Part shown: positions 15,604-22,037 of the stretch, in pieces
How the letters are laid out: each line of letters opens with the position of its first letter
How positions within the stretch are numbered: the stretch's first letter is position 1
Assembly (NCBI GenBank): GCA_964592375.1
Contig: CAZQDP010000038.1
Coordinates: 1-22,037 of the forward strand
Direction of reading: 5' to 3'
Length of the DNA: 22,037 nt
DNA from: CAZQDP01 sp964592375
Lineage (GTDB): Bacteria; Bacillota; Clostridia; RUG12999
The notes under the pieces: generated by a model
What the model was told of the DNA's origin: nothing
Database searches by the model: none
Seen by the model: the letters and a program-made list of their open reading frames with translations, nothing else
Position numbers and translations under genes: made by a program

Positions 15604-15640
15604 ATGATAAAAGGCGTGTTTGAACGCCTTTTATCATTTG
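15601..15640. repeat. 17-bp perfect inverted repeat (hairpin 1)
   Basis: CAAATGATAAAAGGCGT (15601-15617) pairs perfectly with 15624-15640 around a six-base centre GTTTGA. The core AAAAGGCG/CGCCTTTT resembles a bidirectional terminator, yet it lies in a divergent gap where no known gene ends. It overlaps the -35 of the aldo/keto reductase promoter by three bases. Confidence 0.9.
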
Positions 15641-15655
15641 TAGCACATTAAAAAT

Positions 15656-15693
15656 AGGTGCATCAAAAATATCAATCATTTGATGCACCTTTT
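15656..15693. repeat. 12-bp perfect inverted repeat (hairpin 2)
   Basis: AGGTGCATCAAA (15656-15667) pairs with TTTGATGCACCT (15679-15690) around an 11-base centre, followed by TTTTAT on the plus strand and TATTTTTAA on the minus strand, so it looks like a terminator either way. Its centre contains ATCATTTG, which also occurs in hairpin 1, so CAAATGAT at 15601-15608 could pair with either copy. A short GCGGC/GCCGC hairpin follows at 15701-15715. No gene was found in 15694-15800. Confidence 0.85.
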
Positions 15694-15803
15694 ATATAAA
15701 GCGGCAAGTGGCCGCATAAGAGGGAAGTACACTAATATGATATTCATTTAATGAAAAAGTGTGAGAGGCAAAAGAGACTAAGCGCACAAAAAATCTTTCG
15801 GTA

Positions 15804-15837
15804 TTGACCTTTATTGCACGATGCGATACAATAAAGG
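15804..15837 (+). promoter_or_regulatory. promoter of the DUF6873-ytxC operon with embedded palindrome
   Basis: TTGACC (15804-15809), 17-bp spacer and TACAAT (15827-15832). A perfect 9-bp inverted repeat CCTTTATTG (15808-15816) / CAATAAAGG (15829-15837) with a 12-bp centre covers part of both hexamers. Its half-site centres are 21 bp apart, about two helical turns, as expected for a dimeric repressor site. Confidence 0.75.
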
Positions 15838-15860
15838 CAACAAATGAAAAGGAGCATAAC

Positions 15861-16604
15861 ATGTTTGTTGCAAAGCCGAATTTACCCATTTGTGCAGGTA
15901 CCGTCCTTCTGGATAGATGCGCACCACCGTCTGTACAAAATGCACTGACTGCCATGAATGTAAAAATCATTCATTCCGGCATAATCAAAACCATTACATC
16001 TGCAGTATCTACACATCCCGATATGAGCCTGCATCATGTGGGCGAAAATGTTTTTGTTTGCAGCAAAGCGCTCTATGATTATTATCAAAGCGTTCTTCCG
16101 GGCAATATCATTCTCCACTGTGGCAGTAGCACACTTGGCGGGAACTATCCCGATGATATTGCATATAATATAGCAAGGGTGGGCAGATATGCAATACATC
16201 ATTTAAAATATACGGACCCTGTGATCCGCAGCTTACTTGAAAAGCAAAATGTTACATTTATTCATGTATCACAAGGATATTCAAAATGCTCTGTATGTTT
16301 GGTGGCGGAAAATGCAATAATAACAGCTGACAGAGGCATTGCAAGCGCGGCCTCTTACGAGCATATCGATGTTCTTCTCATTACGCCCGGCAGTATTGAG
16401 CTGCGTGGGATGGAGCATGGATTTATTGGTGGCGCAAGCGGATTATTGAAGAAGCATACGCTTTTATTTGCAGGCAACATTGCCGCTCATCCGGATTTTG
16501 GTGCAATTGATGCATTTTGCAATCGGTATGGTACGCAAATTGTTTCACTATCAAATGATAATCTCGTAGATATAGGCTCGATTATACCGATAATGGAGGG
16601 ATGA
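15861..16604 (+). CDS. DUF6873-type protein (GME-fold family), function unknown
   Basis: The 247-residue protein matches my memory of the clostridial DUF6873 family, which is assigned to the fold of guanidino-group-modifying enzymes. Recognisable pieces are ISAV-type STHPDMSLHHVGENVFVC, YPDDIAYNIARVGRYAIHH, FIHVSQGYSKCSVCLVAENA, ITADRGIASAA, GFIGGASG and the ending LVDIGSIIPIMEG. The fold includes arginine deiminases and amidinotransferases, but I cannot assign catalysis. The frame reaches back to a TTG at 15804 that is actually the -35 box; AAAAGGAG six nt before the ATG at 15861 fixes the start. Its TGA stop overlaps the ATG at 16601 of the next gene. Confidence 0.85.
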   Translation: MFVAKPNLPICAGTVLLDRCAPPSVQNALTAMNVKIIHSGIIKTITSAVSTHPDMSLHHVGENVFVCSKALYDYYQSVLPGNIILHCGSSTLGGNYPDDIAYNIARVGRYAIHHLKYTDPVIRSLLEKQNVTFIHVSQGYSKCSVCLVAENAIITADRGIASAASYEHIDVLLITPGSIELRGMEHGFIGGASGLLKKHTLLFAGNIAAHPDFGAIDAFCNRYGTQIVSLSNDNLVDIGSIIPIMEG

Positions 16605-16609
16605 CCATC

Positions 16610-17461
16610 GTGCATAAAAAGATAATGGTCGGGACGAATAGCGATCCCACGGGACTTTACGCACTCATTGCAAACCAGCTTCAGGAGAAGAATGTGCAAA
16701 CAGAGCTTGTAGAAAATAACATTAGTGTTCATATAGACAGCGGCCAAGAACAAGACATCAAGCCACTCATCGCCAAGGCAGCAGGCAATTATATTGTTGA
16801 TGAATTGGAACAAAACGTGGTATCCAAGGTGTTAAAGAGCGAATACGCCTATTTTTCACCTCATGAATACAGAGAAATTATGATGGATGTAAAAAAGAGA
16901 CTGAGTGAAAACGCAGATGACGACATGTTTTTAAAGAAAAGAAAAAATGTCATAATCAAGCGCATTGAAGAATATCTTTTAGACAAGGATACCATCATCA
17001 TTGATGGGTTTTTATCCTTTCGGCTGCGTGATTATATTGATGCCATCGGGGATATAACACATCGCAGTACAGATGATTTTTTAATGACGAAGGAGTATAA
17101 TGAATTTTTGAATTTATTAAAATATTTTGTGAGCGTCCAAGATTGCAGAATTGATTTTGTCAATGTGATCGCCACAGGGGATGGTCGATATATATTAACA
17201 GACCGCCATCAAAATCCCTTGGAGGATGAAGAAACACTCAGCTTCATTCAGGAGATGGGCAGTGGTGCATTAGAGCCGGATGATATGCTCATCAGCTCGC
17301 TCATTAGCCTCTCGCCCGGAGAAATTGTGCTGCATAATGCATCTTGCGCAAAAAAGGAAATGGTCAGCACCATTGAAAAGGTATTTGAAGGCAAGGTAAA
17401 GCGATGTGAAGGCTGCGATTTATGTAAAATAGGCGGAAAAAAAGGCGGCCCATTACAATGA
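16610..17461 (+). CDS. ytxC: YtxC-like sporulation protein
   Basis: The protein (283 residues) resembles the YtxC-like family, whose members occur in endospore formers and have a putative role in sporulation; the molecular function is unknown. Typical pieces are LIANQLQEKNVQTELVENN, NYIVDELEQNVVSKVLKSEY, the lysine-rich helix before IDGFLSFRLRDYIDAIG, and ILTDRHQNPLEDEETLSFIQ. It ends in a small Cys cluster (RCEGCDLCKIGG). An ATG at 16601 overlaps the upstream stop but touches GGAGGG (16595-16600) with no spacing, so the in-frame GTG at 16610, nine nt away, is the likelier start. The other choice would add three residues. Overlap with the DUF6873 gene implies translational coupling. Confidence 0.85.
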   Translation: MHKKIMVGTNSDPTGLYALIANQLQEKNVQTELVENNISVHIDSGQEQDIKPLIAKAAGNYIVDELEQNVVSKVLKSEYAYFSPHEYREIMMDVKKRLSENADDDMFLKKRKNVIIKRIEEYLLDKDTIIIDGFLSFRLRDYIDAIGDITHRSTDDFLMTKEYNEFLNLLKYFVSVQDCRIDFVNVIATGDGRYILTDRHQNPLEDEETLSFIQEMGSGALEPDDMLISSLISLSPGEIVLHNASCAKKEMVSTIEKVFEGKVKRCEGCDLCKIGGKKGGPLQ

Positions 17462-17474
17462 CCGCCTTTTTCTT
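17437..17474 (+). terminator. Rho-independent terminator overlapping the ytxC end
   Basis: AAAAAGGCGG (17439-17448) pairs with CCGCCTTTTT (17462-17471). The left arm and loop are the last codons and stop of ytxC. The mirrored A-run allows it to act on the minus strand as well, ending the convergent ruvAB unit. Confidence 0.85.
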
Positions 17475-17517
17475 TAGAATTGGACCCGATGTTACAAAGC
17501 CTTTGTGAATAGCTTAC

Positions 17518-20274
17518 TTATTCAAGGATATAAGTTGTGCCATCTTCTCCTGCGGTAATATGCAAAATATCTGCTGTGGTGCGCAAGTTTTCCGCCAAAA
17601 CAGGTTCTGCCGGCACAAGCGAAATATATCGAACGCCGTCACGTACGGTGACTTTTGTTATTTGGTCTTTAAAAACGATAAATGGCACAATTTTGCGATC
17701 ACATAAATACTGCTTCACAAGGCTTTCAAAGGCCTTTTGTTCCTGCAAATCAGCAAAGGAATAAGGCGCAGACAGAACAATCACGGCGCAGGGAGTGGAC
17801 ATGTTTTTTACTTGCTCGTAAAACAGCTTCCACTGCTCCGGATTTTTTCTTATCACTCCGTCGGTATTATCCAGTCTGATGATGGTGAAATTCTCGGTTT
17901 TCTTGACCGAACCGGCTTTTGGCATTGAAGTTGCATTTGTCGGCGGCGGGATTTTGGCAAGGCTTCCTCTTGGAGTAAGGTTCATGGACAAGCGGCTTTT
18001 GGCCATGGCCCATTCTGTTTTATATAAAACAAGGTAGTCAAACATACTCGCAGGTGAATCTACTCCGGAGGTAAATGATATTGTCTCGCCGCTTCCTTTT
18101 TGAAAGCGATAATCGGTATATACAGGCGAGGATTGCGCAGGGGAGGAAATAGATAGATTATCGACATATATTGCTCCGGAGGATAGAACGCTCACATCCG
18201 GCTGCACAAGATATATTCTGGTAAGCTTAGCCGGAAGGGGAATATCTGCAGGCAGGGAAAAGCTCAGTTGCTTTGGCCCATTAAAATCCACTTTATTATA
18301 TAGCGTAAATCGATGAATTTCTCCTTTTTGATCCACCACCATCATTCGCAGCCACTGCTGATTTTTGGCAGAGGCAAAAACATCCATGGCAATGGTAGAA
18401 TTTGCATTCGTAATTACAGGCGGCGTATCAAAGGCAATGGCAGCAGACTGAAGCTGAGAATGTTCTATAGAAAAATCATACGATAGCATGCCTGAAAACG
18501 AACCTTCAGATTTTTGCGCTTTGGACAATTCATATTGACAGGGTACAAAAGCCGGATAAGCAAGTGCTTTGGCATTTAGCGTTTCAAAGCCATCGAAAAA
18601 AGTTCGTAGTAGCACAGATGAATTGCCCGGCGTATCAATATATACCGAAGCGGTAGCGGTAGCATTTCCTGCCTGAAGGGTAATCATATCTGTGCCCTGT
18701 TTATCGGCAATCAGCCCGCTATCACTTAAACGCACAAGATTGTTTTTACTTGCAAATGATATATACATAGGATTAATTTGTACACTGTGTCCATCCTTGC
18801 TAATCCCGATAAGAGAAAGGGGAGAGATCTGCCCTTTTTTTAGCGTATAGATTAAAGCATCGGTTTTGAGTATGGATGGTGCGTCAAGTACGTCCAAGAC
18901 AACATTGGCGCTCTTGCCGTTATATGACGCTTCAATGGTGACCCTGCCGGGGAGAGCAGGATAATAGACATTACCAAGCATTTTGCCGTTATTTTCTTTT
19001 ATACGAAAGCTGATTTTTTGCGTATCAACAGGTAAAATGTTACCTGCGCCGTCATACACGGCAGAGCCTATAGCAACACCGGCGCCACAAAAAGCATAGG
19101 AGCTATAAGCAGAAAGAACAATGCCCTCCGCCGTGCCACCTTTTGCCTGCGAGCGTAGCGCTGCGGCGTTGATGACCTTGCGACTTGGATTTTCGGAAGG
19201 GGTATTGACAACCTCCACCTTATCCTTGCCAATGGGCTTTGCCACCATTTGCGTTGAGCCGCCGCCATCTAAGTTTATCGCGTTATACACGCCGAAATCC
19301 ACTAAAAAAGTACGAAGTTCCTCTAAGCTCATCCCTATGCTACCACCTGCCCCTCTTCCATCCACGGTTACAAGGTACAGCTTTTTACCGGTGCTATCTA
19401 TGCCAATTGCGCTCCGTGGATGCCGCCCTGCGATATTTGGGATAAGCTTTGTGAATTTTCCGTCTTTTAGTAATATTGTACCACCGCCAATTGCCAGCTC
19501 GGGAGAAATCTGAGGTGAAATGGAAATGGAAAAAGTCATCTTTCCACCAATTTTTATTTGGCTACGAAGAGAAGCGATTTCATCCAGATAACCGACAATA
19601 ACATATCCGTTTTTTGGTATTTTTGCAGGAGGAAGATTACTACGAATATCAGTAATGACATCCTTTTCTACCACGATTTCAATCAAACCATTGCTAAGGG
19701 TACCTCTGGAATATTCGCCCCATTTTGGCGTGTAGAGCACAAGTTCCTTGGCTGTTTTTTCCACTTGATTGATATGGTTCACGGGATAGATGGTGCCATC
19801 TTCATAGGTAATGGACATGCTACTTGAAAAATAATCCAGCACAAAGCCGCCATCTTTTGAATAAACAAAGGAGGCGAGTGTCTCATCGGTGGACGGCGAA
19901 GTGATGATTTCGTCATCTACGGCATCAAACCCCACGCCATATCCGCCATTTGGATAATCTCCCACATACCCGAAAAACTCCGCATTGATAGCCGCAACAG
20001 CCTCATTGGCATTGGCAAGTGCTTCTACTGTGTCTCTTCTGGATACGCCCAGGGGCGAGTATAGAAGTGCAAGAGAAAGGGATGGTTCTGATAAATCCGC
20101 TTCAATCACATTGATATTTTGCCAGCCATCGGCTGTGAGATTGTGAATGCTCTTTCGCACAACACCCTTTACCACCGGCACCGCGGAGTTGTTAGAATAT
20201 AAAATGTCTGCAGCAAAAACATTGGTGCAAAACATAAAAAAGACAGTCATGAATAGAACCAATCGTTTGTTCAT
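17518..20274 (-). CDS. secreted phosphodiester glycosidase (NAGPA-domain) family protein
   Basis: The 918-residue protein has a signal peptide (MNKRLVLFMTVFFMFCTNVFA, cleavage likely after FA). Residues about 90-375 form the NAGPA domain: AINAEFFGY, GGTILLKDGKF, GRHPRSAIG, TVDGRG and the hallmark NLDGGGSTQM with D336. The human namesake removes N-acetylglucosamine from phosphodiesters; bacterial members are thought to act on wall or capsule polymers. Ig-like strands (about 385-540) and a jelly-roll-like module (about 550-700) follow. The last 200 residues resemble the phosphatase-like tail of some relatives, but no metal-ligand motifs are visible. An ATG two codons upstream abuts GGAGG, so 20274 is the start. 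It lies 27 bp after ruvB and is probably co-transcribed. Confidence 0.88.
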   Translation of the reverse strand: MNKRLVLFMTVFFMFCTNVFAADILYSNNSAVPVVKGVVRKSIHNLTADGWQNINVIEADLSEPSLSLALLYSPLGVSRRDTVEALANANEAVAAINAEFFGYVGDYPNGGYGVGFDAVDDEIITSPSTDETLASFVYSKDGGFVLDYFSSSMSITYEDGTIYPVNHINQVEKTAKELVLYTPKWGEYSRGTLSNGLIEIVVEKDVITDIRSNLPPAKIPKNGYVIVGYLDEIASLRSQIKIGGKMTFSISISPQISPELAIGGGTILLKDGKFTKLIPNIAGRHPRSAIGIDSTGKKLYLVTVDGRGAGGSIGMSLEELRTFLVDFGVYNAINLDGGGSTQMVAKPIGKDKVEVVNTPSENPSRKVINAAALRSQAKGGTAEGIVLSAYSSYAFCGAGVAIGSAVYDGAGNILPVDTQKISFRIKENNGKMLGNVYYPALPGRVTIEASYNGKSANVVLDVLDAPSILKTDALIYTLKKGQISPLSLIGISKDGHSVQINPMYISFASKNNLVRLSDSGLIADKQGTDMITLQAGNATATASVYIDTPGNSSVLLRTFFDGFETLNAKALAYPAFVPCQYELSKAQKSEGSFSGMLSYDFSIEHSQLQSAAIAFDTPPVITNANSTIAMDVFASAKNQQWLRMMVVDQKGEIHRFTLYNKVDFNGPKQLSFSLPADIPLPAKLTRIYLVQPDVSVLSSGAIYVDNLSISSPAQSSPVYTDYRFQKGSGETISFTSGVDSPASMFDYLVLYKTEWAMAKSRLSMNLTPRGSLAKIPPPTNATSMPKAGSVKKTENFTIIRLDNTDGVIRKNPEQWKLFYEQVKNMSTPCAVIVLSAPYSFADLQEQKAFESLVKQYLCDRKIVPFIVFKDQITKVTVRDGVRYISLVPAEPVLAENLRTTADILHITAGEDGTTYILE

Positions 20275-20301
20275 TAGCATCCTCCGAATTTTTTATTGCA
20301 T

Positions 20302-21339
20302 TTAGGCATTGTCCTCAAAGGTGATTTGCATGTCATTTTCCTTGTTGTATGATAATCCAAAGTGTTCATATGCAAGCCTGGTTGCAATTCTGCCTCGAGG
20401 TGTACGATTAATAAAACCCAGCTGCATGAGAAATGGCTCATAAACATCTTCAATGGTATTGCTTTCCTCTCCGATGGTTGCTGCCAAGGTATCAAGCCCG
20501 ACCGGTCCGCCGTCAAAGGCCTTAATAATGGTATGAATCATGCGCCTGTCCACCGAATCCAAACACAATTTGTCAATTTCAAACAGGTTAAGCGCATTGT
20601 CTGCTACTTGAGGCGTGATTATTCCGTCCGATCGAATTTGCGCATAATCACGTACTCTTTTTAGCAGTCTGTTGGCAATGCGTGGGGTGCCACGAGAACG
20701 GGAGGCAATTTCAGCCGCTCCGCGGGGAAGAATGTTCACACCCAATATTCCGGCGGAACGATTGACAATTTGCGTAAGCTCTGCCATAGAATACAGCTCC
20801 AAACGGCTGATTACGCCAAAACGATCACGAAGTGGAGAGGTCAAAAGACCAAGGCGAGTGGTTGCACCAATTAAGGTAAACTGAGGCAAATCAATGCGAA
20901 TGGAGCGCGCACCGGGGCCTTTTCCAATCATGATATCCAGTGCATAGTCCTCCATGGCAGGATACAGCACTTCCTCCACACTTCTGGAGAGTCTGTGGAT
21001 TTCATCTATAAAAAGAATATCGCCGGGGGCAAGGTTGGTTAAAATAGCGGCAAGATCGCCGGGGCGTTCTATAGCAGGCCCCGAAGTAATTCTGAAATTC
21101 ACATTCATTTCATTGGATATAATGCCTGCAAGGGTGGTTTTCCCAAGCCCGGGAGGGCCGTATAACAGCACGTGATCCAGTGCTTCCTTGCGTTGCATGG
21201 CAGCCTGAATAAATATCGTAAGGGTTTCCTTTGCTTTTTGTTGCCCGATGTATTCCTCAAACCGCCGCGGACGTAAGGAAAACTCAATATCAGCATCCTC
21301 ACCCATCATTCCGGTGGTTAATATGCGCTCTTCATCCAT
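20302..21339 (-). CDS. ruvB: Holliday junction branch-migration DNA helicase RuvB
   Basis: RuvB is the hexameric AAA+ motor that drives Holliday junctions through the RuvA tetramer. The 345-residue protein has the N-terminal EFSLRPRRFEEYIGQ, Walker A GPPGLGKT (61-68), Walker B ILFIDEIHRL, sensor 1 TLIGATTRLGLLTSPLRDRFG, arginine-finger region and the C-terminal winged helix FLMQLGFINRTPRGRIAT. The first in-frame ATG (21351) directly abuts AAAGG, so the ATG at 21339 is preferred; relatives also begin with MDEER-like residues. It is 26 bp downstream of ruvA. Confidence 0.97.
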   Translation of the reverse strand: MDEERILTTGMMGEDADIEFSLRPRRFEEYIGQQKAKETLTIFIQAAMQRKEALDHVLLYGPPGLGKTTLAGIISNEMNVNFRITSGPAIERPGDLAAILTNLAPGDILFIDEIHRLSRSVEEVLYPAMEDYALDIMIGKGPGARSIRIDLPQFTLIGATTRLGLLTSPLRDRFGVISRLELYSMAELTQIVNRSAGILGVNILPRGAAEIASRSRGTPRIANRLLKRVRDYAQIRSDGIITPQVADNALNLFEIDKLCLDSVDRRMIHTIIKAFDGGPVGLDTLAATIGEESNTIEDVYEPFLMQLGFINRTPRGRIATRLAYEHFGLSYNKENDMQITFEDNA

Positions 21340-21365
21340 AAAACAATCCATCCTTTCGGTTTATG

Positions 21366-21953
21366 CTACATTAAAAGCTTCAGTGCATTCTTAATAATTT
21401 CTTCCACGCTATCTCCATCCGATGCCGAAACCGCTTTTTTGGCCTCCGAAGGTGAATAGCCCAGCACTGCCAGTGCTCCTAGCGCTTCCTGATGCATATT
21501 GCCGCCGCTACTGGGAATATTGATATTTTGCATATCCTGCTCACCAAAGCTTTTGCTCACCTTGTCCTTTAGCTCAAGGATGATGCGCTGCGAAATCTTG
21601 AGCCCCACGCCGTGCGCCGCAGAAATTGCCTTGGCATCATTGGAAGCGACAGCAAGGGCAAACTGGGAAGGGGTAAGCGTACTGAGCACCGAAAGTGCAG
21701 CCTTAGGGCCTACGCCGGATACGGACAAGAGCATTTCAAATGAGCTGCGCTCCTCTTGGGTAGGAAAGCCATATAAATCCATGGCATCCTCGCGCACCTG
21801 CATATGTGTATACAGCTTAATGCTGCTCCCGGCTCGTCCAATGCTAAATAAATGAGCAGTTGGCATAAACACCTTATACCCAATTCCACCCACATCAATC
21901 ACTGCGTATTCCGAAGTTGTGCTATCTAAAATACCACTTAAAAAAGCAATCAT
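21366..21953 (-). CDS. ruvA: Holliday junction DNA-binding protein RuvA
   Basis: RuvA tetramers hold the four-way junction flat and recruit RuvB. The 195-residue protein has the N-terminal OB-fold (MIAFLSGILDSTTSEYAVID to TREDAMDLYGF, 1-64), two helix-hairpin-helix motifs (LLSVSGVGPKAALSVLS and AAHGVGLKISQRIILELKDK), a linker, and the C-terminal RuvB-binding domain (ALGALAVLGYSPSEAKKAV to IIKNALKLL). The ribosome binding site is weak (AAGGGTTGAG). It lies at the head of the visible minus-strand ruvA-ruvB-glycosidase run. Confidence 0.97.
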   Translation of the reverse strand: MIAFLSGILDSTTSEYAVIDVGGIGYKVFMPTAHLFSIGRAGSSIKLYTHMQVREDAMDLYGFPTQEERSSFEMLLSVSGVGPKAALSVLSTLTPSQFALAVASNDAKAISAAHGVGLKISQRIILELKDKVSKSFGEQDMQNINIPSSGGNMHQEALGALAVLGYSPSEAKKAVSASDGDSVEEIIKNALKLLM

Positions 21954-22013
21954 GTTGTGCTCAACCCTTATTGTTTTATTTAGGTTTTTTGTAAGGATAC
22001 CTATAAACCTCTC

Positions 22014-22037
22014 CTATGGCGATGAACAAATAGCGTG
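22014..22037 (-). CDS. possible C-terminal end of ruvC (partial)
   Basis: Only seven codons before a stop at 22014 are in the window, reading HAICSSP. RuvC ends with a D-A-L-x-x-A-I-C-H type helix, and ruvC precedes ruvA in many bacteria, so position and the AIC triplet fit. The evidence is too short to name it firmly. Confidence 0.3.
   Translation of the reverse strand, partial: HAICSSP

Noticed and set aside
15545..15688. 48-codon upstream extension of the aldo/keto reductase frame
   Set aside because: It runs through a perfect TTGACA/TATAAT promoter and two hairpins, and a GGAGGG site correctly placed before the ATG at 15544 gives a start matching family length.
15804..15860. TTG start for the DUF6873 gene
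   Set aside because: The TTG is the -35 hexamer of the gene's own promoter, and AAAAGGAG precedes the ATG at 15861.
19121..19513. 130-codon plus-strand frame inside the glycosidase gene
   Set aside because: It is antisense to the conserved NAGPA motif region, has no ribosome binding site and no recognisable domain.

Overview
The window looks like ordinary chromosome from a low-to-mid GC, Gram-positive, spore-forming Firmicute of the Clostridia type. The evidence is the gene order rpsF-ssb-rpsR and dnaG-rpoD-trmK-nif3, strong AGGAGG ribosome binding sites, TTGACA/TATAAT promoters, a YtxC-family sporulation protein, a VanW-domain wall protein and an S-layer-homology (SLH) protein. There is no sign of phage, IS element, CRISPR array, rRNA or tRNA. 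The exact genus cannot be told from the sequence.

Layout, left to right. (1) 1-1190: rpsF-ssb-rpsR operon with a sigma-A promoter, a structured leader that may be the S6:S18 autoregulatory site, and a strong terminator. (2) 1250-3890: a dCMP-deaminase-type gene with its own promoter, then divergent PHP-family histidinol phosphatase (minus) and ispG (plus); the phosphatase promoter sits on the ispG ribosome binding site. (3) 3890-8484: dnaG and rpoD, a terminator, then trmK and a Nif3-family gene that overlap by 13 bp. (4) 8485-10832: two exported or membrane-anchored proteins of unknown function, the second an SLH protein with a Thr/Pro linker. (5) 10833-11546: an apparently empty gap that in fact holds two tandem very small minus-strand genes (50 and 44 codons), each with a near-perfect Shine-Dalgarno, followed by the promoter of the next gene. 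(6) 11547-13407: VanW/G5-type membrane-anchored wall protein. (7) 13427-15690, minus strand: class I DAHP synthase and an aldo/keto reductase, each with a good promoter, plus two unexplained long hairpins. (8) 15800-17475: a DUF6873-type protein and a YtxC-family protein, translationally coupled, behind a promoter that contains a 9-bp inverted repeat spanning -35 and -10. (9) 17518-22037, minus strand: ruvA, ruvB and a large secreted phosphodiester-glycosidase-family protein in one direction, with a few codons of what may be the ruvC end at the window edge.

Most of the window is core information processing (translation, replication priming, housekeeping sigma factor, Holliday-junction processing) interleaved with isoprenoid, aromatic and nucleotide metabolism and with cell-envelope or sporulation genes. 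I found no clear new multi-gene system. The best candidates for something undescribed are the twin small genes at 10933-11231, the operator-like palindrome in the DUF6873/ytxC promoter, and the tandem hairpins at 15601-15690. Many start sites were moved downstream of the longest reading frame because the Shine-Dalgarno would otherwise touch or overlap the start codon.
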